The notes below the pieces were generated by a model, which was not told the DNA's origin, did not search any database, and worked only from the letters and a program-made list of their open reading frames with translations. From Xylogone sp. PMI_703 (lineage: Eukaryota > Ascomycota > Leotiomycetes), in the NCBI GenBank assembly GCA_021399445.1, contig JAJTUQ010000002.1, positions 5,394,001 to 5,458,000 on the forward strand: DNA of 64,000 nt, in the 5' to 3' direction. Shown piece after piece: positions 21,699 to 31,876 of this stretch. The position numbers were made by a program, and so were the translations under genes. Every line of letters begins with the position of its first letter. Position 1 is the first letter of the stretch.

Positions 21699-23159
21699 CT
21701 AGAACGCCATCACTGCGCAACCACCAATAACTCCTGATACAAGTATTGCAGTGACAATTCCAGCCCCGATCCTATCTCCTGTGGTCACGGGCGAAGTGTT
21801 CAAACTTTGTGTATCGGTGTGTGTACCACCAGCCGAGGGATTGCCCTTACTTGTACCTCCTGTGTCAGCTGTCACTGACTCTTTAACTGAATCGATCAAA
21901 TTGGCTTGCACGACTTCCAGCGCAGACATCTGTTCGCCAACACCTGCGCTCCCATCGAACTGTTGCGTTGTCCATCTCACACCACACTGGTTCCCTGAAG
22001 CACCACCCGTGCAAGTCTTTACTGCTGCAGCGGCGGATGTAGATAGTTTCTCCATAATAGCATCACGAGTGAAAGGGGCGAGTTTTGTGGTCCAGGCCAT
22101 CCAGCGGGAAAGGTAGGCTTTGAAGGAACGTTGATCGACGTTGCATTTCCCAGATGGTTCGCAAAACTCGTACATCACTCCGTTTTCGAAGAAGATGCTA
22201 GAACTGTTGACCATTGTGGATACGCGCTGCTTCCAGACCTCACTGCCGTTTGTCTGAGGGGTTTATGTCAGTTTCTATATGTCCATTGAGAATATGCAGG
22301 GACCACTAACGTATTTATACAAAGCAGCAGCTCCGTTTAGGTAGATGCCATGGTTATAGCTCCATCGATTCCGATCTTTCGTGGTGCAGTTATCCACGAC
22401 TCCGGTTCCGTCGTAGACGTTCAACTCTGGCGTCATTAGCCCAACAGTCTCCACCCAGTTCCAGGTACGCTCAGCCCAATCGGCATAGGTCTTGTTTCCA
22501 GTGTAGAGTGCCAATCTGGCGGCTAGGTTGAAGAAGCACCCGTTAGAAATGCTGTTTTTGTAATTATACCCGGCGTTGAAGGTGAAGATCTGCCATCGAA
22601 GTCCTCCGTTGCAGTTTGCTGTATCCCAGCGCCCCGCTTGGGTGTTGAAAACGGCTTGGGCGAGAGCTAACCATTGTGGTTTATCTTTTGGGGGGTTGGG
22701 GAAGTTGACCTCTGCTGCAAGCATGACTGCCATTGCCCAGAAACCTTGATCGTCGTTTCCTTCGGTTTTGGTCTGGTTTGTTGGCATATAGTCGTTCTCA
22801 TCTCCCACCTGGTGCAACAATGCTTGGGTTGTAGCCTCGTTGTAGGTTGTGTCCCCTGTTAAGTACCAGTAGTTGATCATTGTGCCGAACCTGTTAAGAT
22901 AGTTAAAACAATGCCCGGTTTCCCTTACAATCGCTACCTACATTGCGCCCGCCTCCCACCAGTAGTATGGGTCAGGTAAGTTTCCGGGAACATCGCCTGT
23001 GCGATTGCCGGTATAGTAGGTCATCAAGTCATATGCAATGGTGCTCGCGGCTCTCTTGATCGAATCTGGAGAATTCAAATCTAGAGTGATAGCCCCTGCG
23101 GCTTGACCAGCAAGCATGCATAACGGGGCAGCATAGGCGTATAGGGAATTAAGTTTCAT
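21699..23159 (-). CDS. GH76 mannan endo-1,6-alpha-mannosidase / Dfg5-Dcw1-like cell-wall enzyme
   Basis: The CDS is complement(join(21699..22253,22311..22890,22942..23159)), 450 residues. Introns are 57 and 51 nt, with junctions confirmed by frame and continuity ([36 protein letters not shown]). An N-terminal signal peptide ([22 protein letters not shown]) and a C-terminal hydrophobic segment ([17 protein letters not shown]) suggest a GPI-anchored surface protein. GH76 hallmarks include YYWWEAGAM, the paired-Asp motif [12 protein letters not shown] with the likely catalytic residues, NGGLRWQIF, and NDN-type CNGG and SNGC segments. In yeast, Dfg5/Dcw1 transfer GPI-linked mannoproteins to the wall glucan. 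A similar cross-linking role is expected here. Confidence 0.93.
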
Positions 23160-24161
23160 AACTGAGCGAGTGAAAGAAAAAAGGAAAAGGGGTGGAAAGA
23201 TAGAGGGCAGCGAAAGACAGCCTGAGAACGATCGATCTCGAGGTTGGAGTTAGAAAAGGGCTTCAGGACTTCAGGTGTGTCCTGAAACAATACCCTCTGA
23301 GGGCATTCAAAGTGATATTAAGTAACGATCGGTCTGGTTTCTTAAAAAGTCGGATAGAAGATAACAGTAGAAACAAAAGGAGTAGCAGTGACAAAGACAG
23401 TAATATCTGAAATGCAGAGAGAGAGACAGAGAGGAATGATGACGAAAAGAGAGAAAGCCAAACCTGAAGACACGAACCTGCCAAGAGGAAGTTCCAGCAC
23501 AGCCATGATCACAGTTGTGGTACGGAGCACAGCTCGTGGTCGTGAGACCGTTCGCCCAGCATGCCCAGATCGTGGAAACTCTTGGGTCTTGAAGGAGTTA
23601 CGCGTCCGCCAATGCTCCTAGGGGCAGAATCAGAGACGCCGAGACAGGCGCGCAGTCTCGCCAGCATTGGAATGCCAGAGCGCGATGTCGCATTTGTGGA
23701 TCGGAGTGGCTATCGCCAAGAGATCCAAGACCGCGAGAATGGCTCTGGCGAGTCTGGCTGTTGCGGATCGTTTTGGCGACGGATTCGAGCGAGATGAGGT
23801 GCAGGCGCAACAGACTGCTGATCCACGATCGCACGGTTGCTTTCTTTACTGCCGTATCTTACTTACTGCAAGGTCTTAAGCGTGGCTGGAGTGCAAGTTA
23901 GGAGGTCATCACTTTTATACGATATGGGCCAATTAGGAAACGACAACGACAATTCACTTAACGTGAGTGAAGTAGTCCGTTTATTTAATAGTAAGAATCT
24001 AAGGATCCGTTGAATTGTGCTCTGCAATAAAGTGTTTATCGATTTCCTTCGAGTCCCGATATATCTAGAACTCAATTCCAAAGGTCACCGGCGATTTCCA
24101 CCACAACCATCAATCTTATTCCCACTGCCAAATAATTGGAAAATCGCAGTTTCCTCGAATG
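23160..24161. promoter_or_regulatory. Upstream region of the GH76 gene, otherwise no gene seen
   Basis: A purine-rich GA tract lies at about 23405-23470 (AGAGAGAGACAGAGAG). Short overlapping frames on both strands at 23.26-23.88 kb have no product. Nothing else is recognised. Confidence 0.4.
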
Positions 24162-24400
24162 CTATATCAACTTTGTCGACCATGAGTGATACTCAGGATG
24201 TGCTATTGGCTTAATTTCAATCGATTTATCAGCTACTACTTTCTCTATAACACCGATCTTTCCAAGTTCGTAGACGATTACTCTTGGGGCAAAGCTATAG
24301 CCAAATGGGCGATCTACAATGTTGCGACCATTACGATTTAACACTGCACTCGAAGGAAAGTGACACTTTGTGTCATATGTGGCTCCATATACTCAAGCCG
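24162..24400 (-). pseudogene. C-terminal relic of the unknown tandem family (copy 1)
   Basis: The frame ending at 24162 carries RNGRNIVDRPFG and VIVYELGKIGVIEKV. It aligns with the C-terminal ~70 residues of the copy at 25281-25973 (NANGQDIAPNPFG, VCVYELGKIDMILTA) and ends at the same place (HPEYHSWS versus HPECTFWS). The upstream frame closes with a stop near 24400 and no N-terminal part is found. It is therefore a truncated relic. It has no ATG start. Confidence 0.6.
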
Positions 24401-25280
24401 TATTTTAGCATCCCGGGTCGATTCCCTTTCTGGCTCTGACCCCAGCCTCTACGGCTAGTGCAATGTAATTTTTGTTGGCTGGTGTCCATGATGTATCAGT
24501 CTGTGTTTGACGCCTTGTAGTACTAACGGTGTCCTCATCGGAGTCTGGATCTGCTCGATAGGGCCAAATACATGTATACCAGGATTCTTGGTATGGACAT
24601 ATCCATCAAGACGCTTCCATAACATGTTGATATATTCCTCGTAGTAATGAAAAAGGCTTCAGGTGTAGTGTCTTCAGGATTACACTCTTCTTCGCTTGAC
24701 TTGGATTCGGAGACGCGTCAATGGCACGAGCATAGAAATAATAGCGATAGGTTCGTCGTACCTCTGATTTCGTAGGATCTTGACCATTCCACGTTAGCTT
24801 CGCTAGAGCGGCTCGATTGGTGCTTGGGATCCCTAGAGAACACAACAAAGATAAGATATTGGGAATGCAGAACTAGAATTCAAAAAGCAAGTTGTCAAAG
24901 GTGGCGAGGCCAGAAGAAGGCACCACAGGCAAAAGTATAGAAATCTAACAGCTCTATTCTAGTCAGGAGAGTGAATAAGCACTGCGAAAGTGCAAGATCT
25001 CAAAAAAAAAAAAAGAGATGCGTGATTCACCAACTTTATTCACTCCCGTGGAATGAATGAGACTGTATAGAGTGAATTGCAAGAGCCTATACGATGACGT
25101 TGTTATTCTTTCTCTTCACATATGCGATTTACGCCTCGAAGGATTCAGGTATTCGTGGACTAAGGCTAGCTATGAAGTTTTTATTTACTTAATTGCCTTA
25201 TAAGATTCTTAGTTAATCATGCTTGGAGGCCGAAAGAGACAATGCTAAAAGTAGCTACCTTTCCCTTTTACTATCGTAGC
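24401..25280. other. AT-rich intergenic stretch, no gene seen
   Basis: An 80-codon minus-strand frame at 24606-24848 lacks an ATG and shows no similarity to the flanking family that I can see. An A-run lies at about 25003-25014. The sequence looks decayed. Confidence 0.4.
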
Positions 25281-25973
25281 TTAAGCTATTCCTGCTGACC
25301 AGAATGTGCACTCAGGATGCGGTCTCGGGTCGAACCAGTTCAATGGGTTGTTTATCGCCGTGAGTATCATGTCGATTTTGCCCAGCTCATAGACACAGAC
25401 CTCGGGCTGTAGCTGAGGAATACCAAATGGGTTAGGTGCAATATCTTGGCCATTAGCGTTCAATGCCGGGCTTGAAGCAAAGTCATCTTTCTGGGAATAG
25501 TCGTTATCCAGATCATCTGGATCAGCTAAATAGCTCTTTCGTATGTCGTCCTCAGCGGATATTTTGCTAGGGCGAAGCGCCAAAAGAACCTGATCGGAAT
25601 CCATAAGGACGATCCATGGCACAGGAATTCTGTCCACAATCAAGAGGCCTAGTATGTAAGCATGTTTTTGAACAGCGCCTGCAGAGTTTCCTCGTGCGAA
25701 GAGATAGAGGAGTCCTGTAGGATTTGGAGTTTCTTGCGGAAAAGCTGGTCGATTGCGTGACACTTGCTCAAAATCCATCGAGTAAATCTTATATCGAGAG
25801 CCATGCCTTCCACCAAGTGGAAAGACGTTATTATCTGGACTATGATACGTATCAAAGTCAATATGCGCCCAAGACATAGCATTCAAGGTCTCGTCAGTGT
25901 AGTTGGCGAAATTGAAGCGGCGTAGCTCTGAGATGAAATATTGTGCTGACGGAACCACCCGGGGAGTGAACAC
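25281..25973 (-). pseudogene. Unknown-family protein, copy 2, 5'-truncated
   Basis: A 230-codon open frame ends at 25281. It has no ATG at its 5' end (the first usable codon is GTG) and begins at VVPSAQYFISELRRFNF. That position corresponds to about residue 57 of copy 3 (VPTAQDIITNLQRYNF). Conserved blocks are RRFNF, FPLGGRHGSRYKIY, ILGLLIVDRIPVPWIVLMD, the acidic SAEDDI stretch and VCVYELGKIDMILTAINN near the C-terminus. It starts exactly where copy 3 ends, in another frame. This suggests a tandem duplication fused head-to-tail with loss of the first exon-equivalent. A real multi-exon gene using an unrecognised intron cannot be excluded. I do not recognise the family. Confidence 0.5.
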
Positions 25974-25984
25974 AGCTAACGTTT

Positions 25985-26790
25985 CCTACTTGTTGAGGGA
26001 GAGTCTCTGGGTGATCTTGATGTGTTGTGTTATTATTGAGTGCGCTTGTTAACATCGCAACGTTCCCAAGTCGGTAAAGACATGACCAGTCGTCTACACT
26101 GCAAGGAAAGCCGCCGATAGGAACGTTCCCTAACCAACTGAATGGCGCCATGGATATATGCAGGCCCAAGCGGTCACGGACGTCATAGATAATTTTTTCT
26201 TTGTCAACTATGTCGTCGGCGTCAATGGTAGTAGGGCATAAGGTTCACAGCTGATGTGTTTGGTCTATAAATACAATCCATGGTACTTGAGACCCGTCCA
26301 CGAGCAAAACGCCAAGTGGTAGAATATCACGATGAGACTTTGAGTTATCCTGTCTAATGGTGATTTCTAAATTAGACAGGAAGCAGGAAGCAGGAATGCC
26401 GGCGCGTATTCGACTGAACTCATCGTTGTCATTGAGTGATGTTTGTGATAAGGCAAGAAGCTGAAGTTGATACTGTCGAGCTCCTATCTGCCCTAGGGGC
26501 AATATCTTTTGCCCGTGTTTGCTGTAAAGAACCATACTTTCCGCCAAACTTTGTAGTACTTCAAATCGCTGGTCCTTAAAGTTGTAGCGTTGTAGATTTG
26601 TAATGATATCTTGAGCAGTAGGTACTGGATGGGTAGCTTGTCTAAATATTATAGGGCCAAAAGCTTCGATATCAGGATACTTAGCGCGGGCTTGTTTCTT
26701 CATGCGTTTGTCCCCCATCTCGCTGAAAGCCTCATATATATGAAAGGGCTTTTGACCCACAGGATTTGGAACTATCTGTCCGGAAGCCAT
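25985..26790 (-). pseudogene. Unknown-family protein, copy 3, with in-frame stop
   Basis: The frame from ATG 26790 (MASGQIVPNPVGQ) runs to a TGA at 26245-26247, 181 codons. In the same frame beyond the TGA, homology to copy 2 continues: the acidic DADDIVDKEK stretch aligns with SAEDDIRKS, and CLYRLGNVAMLTSALNN aligns with CVYELGKIDMILTAINN. It ends near 25985 where copy 2 begins. I tested GT/AG pairs around the TGA and found none that removes it and restores frame. The simplest reading is a nonsense mutation; a CGA-to-TGA change would fit C-to-T decay. The N-terminal 181-residue product might still be made. The family is unknown and appears soluble. Confidence 0.5.
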
Positions 26791-27507
26791 TTCTCGCTGA
26801 TAAGAGATCAGTAAAATGGGTGCAGCCAAGTAGAGTTGAGTATGATCGATTTCGAACAGTTACTTAAAGAAGATGAATTCTACTTGATCTGAAGTTGGAC
26901 TGCTTCTGTTTAGCGTGCTTTGTGATTGCTAGAGACGAAGGGTAGAGAGAGATAATAAGTTTTGTCTTGCCGTAAAGTATTGAAGTAGATATTGAATAGT
27001 ATAGAAAAGAATAGAAGTTGTCATAAAATGAAGAGGTGAATTCATCCCATTCACTTTACGCTCGAAAGGAATGTAGCATATAAGAACAGCTCAGAGAACC
27101 ACTTTTCATATCTGAGATATTTTCTCCGACTCTACCTCCAATTTCCAATGGCAAAGCCTGCAGAAGATCAAAAGCTTTCTTGAATAGAGGTTCGTCTTGA
27201 CCTTGTTGGTAGCTGAATGACGTTTATAACACGTGACCTTTTTGAAGCTGCTGGAAAGCTCAATGTCTGCCCCCAGTCCGGAGCACAATAGCAGCCTATT
27301 ATAACTCTAGCTGCTGTCATATCGGAAAACCGAGTTCCATGGACCACAGGCACGGGCATTTTATGAGTTTATAGAATGTGATGGTAAACTCGCCGCTTAC
27401 CAGAAACGCAACCCAGTAGTCTAGCTTTCCACTAGATCAACCGGTTGGTACCTTACGGCATCATGTGAGAATAGCACCACCCGCTTAGCTGAGTTTGAGG
27501 GTGGAAT
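26791..27507. other. Intergenic stretch upstream of copy 3, no gene seen
   Basis: It is AT-rich to about 27100. Two short minus-strand frames at 27106-27359 overlap each other and are unsupported. Confidence 0.4.
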
Positions 27508-27810
27508 AAGGTCACGTATCTGCACTATCTGCTGCTTCGCGTCCTGCGCAAGATCCAGAGAGGAGTGCAATTCAACCCCGAGGAGCACGGCCTCGCGCCG
27601 TTCATGACCCTAGGCAGCTCTCATTCCTCGCAGCTATCCCTCCTGGACCAACTATATAGCCAGCTTCCCTCCGACCCCATCCTATAAGGGAAACTTCAGC
27701 GTCATCAGGCGGACGCAGGTGCGCATGGCGCAGATTCCTAACGCCCCGGCCGCCGACGAGCAGATCGTTGATGCCTCGCTGGTGTACTTCCCCACTGCCC
27801 TGGGCATCCC
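27508..27810 (+). pseudogene. GC-rich coding relic with one frameshift, family unknown
   Basis: One frame (27508-27684) reads KVTYLHYLLLRVLRKIQRG and continues to SSQLSLLDQLYSQLPSD. After a one-base shift near 27683 a second frame reads YKGNFSVIRRTQVRMAQIPN and then PAADEQIVDASLVYFPTALG. Together this is ~100 residues of protein-like sequence with third-position GC bias, in a region otherwise AT-rich. There is no start codon and the frame is lost after ~27810. I do not recognise the family. It is probably an internal fragment of a dead gene. Confidence 0.45.
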
Positions 27811-28637
27811 TTTTGGATCGTGCGGATAAACGGCAGCGGGCAAATGAGCATGGCAACCAAGCTACTGATCTTCTCGCAACGCAAATCAGAGAACAGGCTG
27901 TGGATAGGGTCAGCCCAGTGAATCACTCCATCGAACCAGCTATGTGCCTCTTTCTACAAGTCGTCCTAAAGACGACGCCGGCGTTTGGGAAGCACTCTTC
28001 AGGATGGCATGATGAACGGTTCGGCTGCTGACGGCCTTATGGGATCCTATCAAGTATTGCATTAGCATGGTCTTTTGAGAGAGTTTTCTCCTAATTAGCT
28101 AGCTGGGCATAACGAATTTCATAGTAACGAATTTCATAAATATTCGGCGGGCAAACCCTGAGTTGTATTCTCAGACAGTTTTTAATCACGCTGCGCGCAG
28201 CCAGCCATGCATTTCTCGGTATTGTAGCAAAGTGTTTATTCTTTGATCTCATATTCGCATGGGTCTGAATACATATAAACGCCGTTTGCTTCAATTGGGT
28301 CAGCCAATTCTAGGCGGTACCAACTTCATCCACTCATCATTGGACAACTCCAGACCGTGTGCGAATGACCAAAACTGAAATTCGTCCGACAGTGACCCAT
28401 GAGAATACAAGGAAAGGAGTAATATGAGAGGGGGTTCTGCGTGTTTCAGAGAACCAGATCCGTTTCCAAGAGACGGGGCCCTCCAAGCCCTGATTAAAAC
28501 TATGTATATTTCTCACCCGACTTCCAACCCTTCCGTTCTCCTTTTCAAACCCCGCCGTGACGCCATAAAACATAAATGGAGATATGGATACATAAAATTG
28601 CTGAATGACGATATAGTCGGTGGAGGAGCTCGTAGCT
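27811..28637. other. Intergenic region, 3' side of the RNA triphosphatase gene
   Basis: Short overlapping frames on both strands show no convincing product. Nothing else is recognised. Confidence 0.4.
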
Positions 28638-31047
28638 CTATTGCGGAGGCACAGCTCTTGCTAGAACACGTACGTTATCTAGCAACCCCTCAACAAGGGA
28701 TACATATTCATTCTGTTCTCCCATAGCGGCTCTTCGACCGTGGTCTCTGACTGCGGCTGTAGAGATTTCGATCTCGAGTTCATGTTCCTTCTCCAACCTC
28801 GTAATTCCCTGATTGCATTGTCAGCATAGCTAGACGATAGGTTTAAAGAATATTGCGATATGCTTACGTTGACTACCTTCTCTTGGGATACCTGTGTGAG
28901 ATCTATTTGGTAGTGCGATTGGGTGTAACTTAACCGATCTTTGTTACGGTCCGGTAGGCGAGCCCCCTCTGAAGTTATTAAACTCTCTAAATCACCATCC
29001 CATGACATTTCCAAGTTGACACTGATTCGGCAATCGAGAGGACATTGAGGATTATAAATATCAAGATCTGCAACACGAGCTTTTATGATCTTATTTATTA
29101 GATGCCCATCCTTCTTATCATAGGTTGCCCGAACTTTAACAGTATGACGTGGGTTTAACTGAGCTCTGACGGCTGCTGGTAAATGTGCTTGCGCTGTTGG
29201 TGGAAGCTCAAAGAAACGGTCTCGCTCATATCTATGTTTATAAACAATAGGTACACGCTTCTTCGTCTGTTCAGGATTTCCTGGGAAAGTCTCTTGAACC
29301 TTGCCGTTAAGGAAGTCGTTTAGATACTTGTGTTGACTCTAAAGTAACGTGTTAGTCTACAATGTGAGTCAAATGATAGTGTATTTACCTCTGTCATAGA
29401 GCTCACGAATCGAACTCTGCCGGTTTCGGCAAGAATGCATTCCGACTGAACCGGAACGTGGTACCTCTGATTGGTATCACTATCAATCAGCTGGCCTAAC
29501 TTGGCTTCAATTTCGACTTCCACACCTCGACTTGAAAGCTCCCCGATATCTGCTCTAGAAACAACCTTGAGGTAAATCCAGTCCGCCAGTAACTTAGTCA
29601 TTGCATCTGTTGGCCTAGTGCCTAGAATACTCGGTTCCCATTGGCCTAAAAGTTCTGGGGCTGATTGTTCGATCTGACGAGTGGATTGAGGAGCTGCTGG
29701 GACGTGTTGCCGTGTGCCATTGCTCTCGACCTTAGCGGCAGCTGGAGGTGGTCCTGGCATTGAGTGATACGAATTTAGCTGCTTGCCATTTGCTTTGAAA
29801 GCGTTCACTGGAACAGGGCCATATCTCCTAGGGCGTCCAATTGCACTTCTAGCCCAGATCGGAGGCTCAGTATATCGGATTCGCTTCTTAGGAGGCTGAT
29901 GTGGCGAAGAATTCGTAGTGGACTGCATTTGGTGGTTTCCGTTAATGCCTTGCCTAGCTTGAGGCGATTCGAAACGCCGAAGCTCCTCTCCCACAATGTT
30001 TTGATCCTCTGTCTTTCGCTTCGATGAGTTTATGTATATATCCTCGCTTGTATGTCGTTCGTTTAGATTTTCTCCCGGCAAGCCTGAAACTCTCGTCTTT
30101 GGACTAATACTAAGACTACGTTCCCTCTCACTAGCAGATTTGGGCTGCGGATCGCTTGTCGATGTACGGTGTGAGTCGTAACCACTTGTGAGTGGAGTAG
30201 TTGGTTGTCTTGGGATAGAAGCTGTTCGAACTTCGGGTGATGTATGCTGGAAGGTGGAAAATGGGCCTGTGGAAGAACCTCGTTGCTGATATGGACTTGT
30301 CGACTGAGTGAACCCCCCGGTTGATTGCCGTTGCAATGGAGGACCAAGAGGTGTGGCAGGTTGCGATTGTTGGCTTTGTGACAGCTTTTGTGGAGGAGGA
30401 TGATTCGAGACTACTGGGCTATCCTGCGGGTATTGGTTGTATTGTGGCGGTTGACTTTGCGCAGACGTTGGCGTTGATGTTGAAATTGAAGATTGTGACC
30501 GCTGATGTGGGAGGTACGGATTACTGCCAGGAATGCCAATTGGAGGTGTTTGAGGTGCAGGAGAGCCGTGTGGATTTTGAGTCTGAAGGTGAGGTGGTGG
30601 TACACTAGATTGTCGATAACTCTCTCCTCTTTGTAAAGTATGGGGGTATTGCTGATGTTGTGCAGGGCTTTGAGGTGCCTGAAAGGTCTGAGGGAAAGGA
30701 TACTGGCCAGTGCTCACAGCGGATGAAGGTGTTTGCCTGTAGGGAGATTGTGCCGACTGCGCAGAAAGTGATCCACCTGGGGAAAAGTAGTCACTCTGCG
30801 AAGTCGCCTGTAATGGTGGAGGTGGAGGAGGTCGAGCTTGAGGGTCAGCCCGATAGGTGTTTGGTGATGCGTAAGGCGCGCTTGAGGGTGGACCATAATC
30901 TTGCGAACCATGTTGACCTGATGAGCTTTGCGAAGGACGACGATAATCTCGATAACCTTGAGAAGGCTGTATTGGAGTGACCGGAGCAGCTGGCTTTGAG
31001 ACTGATGTGTCTCCACCGTCTGTGTTGATGATGGAGCGAAGGTCCAT
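28638..31047 (-). CDS. CET1: mRNA-capping enzyme beta subunit, polynucleotide 5'-triphosphatase (CET1-type)
   Basis: The CDS is complement(join(28638..28808,28868..29338,29389..31047)), 766 residues. Introns are 50 nt (GTAAAT donor) and 59 nt (GTAAGC donor), both in phase 0. The first ~470 residues are Pro/Gln/Ser-rich and probably disordered, longer than in yeast Cet1, with a basic KKRIRY stretch near 390. The C-terminal tunnel-fold triphosphatase has the metal-binding glutamates in EVEIEAKLG (510-518) and ELEIEIS (720-726), plus the conserved basic segment HTVKVRATYDKK in exon 2. The enzyme removes the gamma-phosphate from nascent mRNA before guanylyl transfer in the nucleus. The product ends NVRVLARAVPPQ. 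The gene is divergent from RPN2. Confidence 0.92.
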
Positions 31048-31876
31048 GTTTGCGACTGTCCTATCCAGCGCGTGCCATGCGCCTCAGCACAACCTTCGTG
31101 TATCACAATACGCCTCTCGATAACGCGTTCATCTGATTCTAGATCCGTTCCTCTATTCCCTCGAGATAATCGTGTCCATTTACGCTCTCCCCTTCATCGA
31201 TGGCGCAATATCGCAGACGAGAGAATAATATAGCTGAACGGCGCAAATAGCTTCGAACAAGAGGGTCACGAGGGATTTAGCCAATCCCACTACTTCAGCT
31301 GATGCTACGAGCGATCGCTATAGATACAGGAACATCGATGCGCAGTACGGTGATATGAGACTTGAATGATTTCTGGCGTTGCAGGCTACCAAGAAGTCCA
31401 TACAATTTTCAGAAGCCTTCCTAGCTAGACGAACTTGCCGCAGCCGTCCAATCCCTCTTCTGACTGGCCAGATTGGACATGCGATTAACACGTGAGGACA
31501 AGAAGACTAGGGTTTAAATCAACTACATCGGAGACTTGGGAAATTATTTGACCTTCTAGCATTGGTTCTAAGCAATCTACAGATATCTCCCATCACGATA
31601 AGACAGTTATTTGTCCGAAGCCAAATATTCTCGTGAACTCCAAGCGCGTCGGTCACATATTAGGTCATCACCCAAGCGCCTCCTCGCTAAAGCCGCGCCT
31701 ATTGTAAGCTCTTGTTACGAGTTGACGTGTGAGCTGTGTGCCTGGGCCATCTGCAGTCAACATTCTCATCCATCGCATTCTATCCCACCTAACATCAACT
31801 CAGCCTACAATCCGAGACAACTGGCGCTTTAACAAATTATTTTAGCGGGCAACTTCTGCGGAAGACACTGTTAATC
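31048..31876. promoter_or_regulatory. Divergent promoter region of CET1 (-) and RPN2 (+)
   Basis: 829 bp separate the two start codons of essential housekeeping genes. I see no TATA box or strong repeat. Short frames are unsupported. Confidence 0.45.

Noticed and set aside
24606..24848. 80-codon minus-strand frame as another copy of the unknown family
   Set aside because: It shares no block with the other copies and has no ATG start.
26245..26247. Selenocysteine or programmed readthrough at TGA
   Set aside because: Filamentous ascomycetes lack known selenoprotein machinery and no stimulatory context is evident. A nonsense mutation is simpler.
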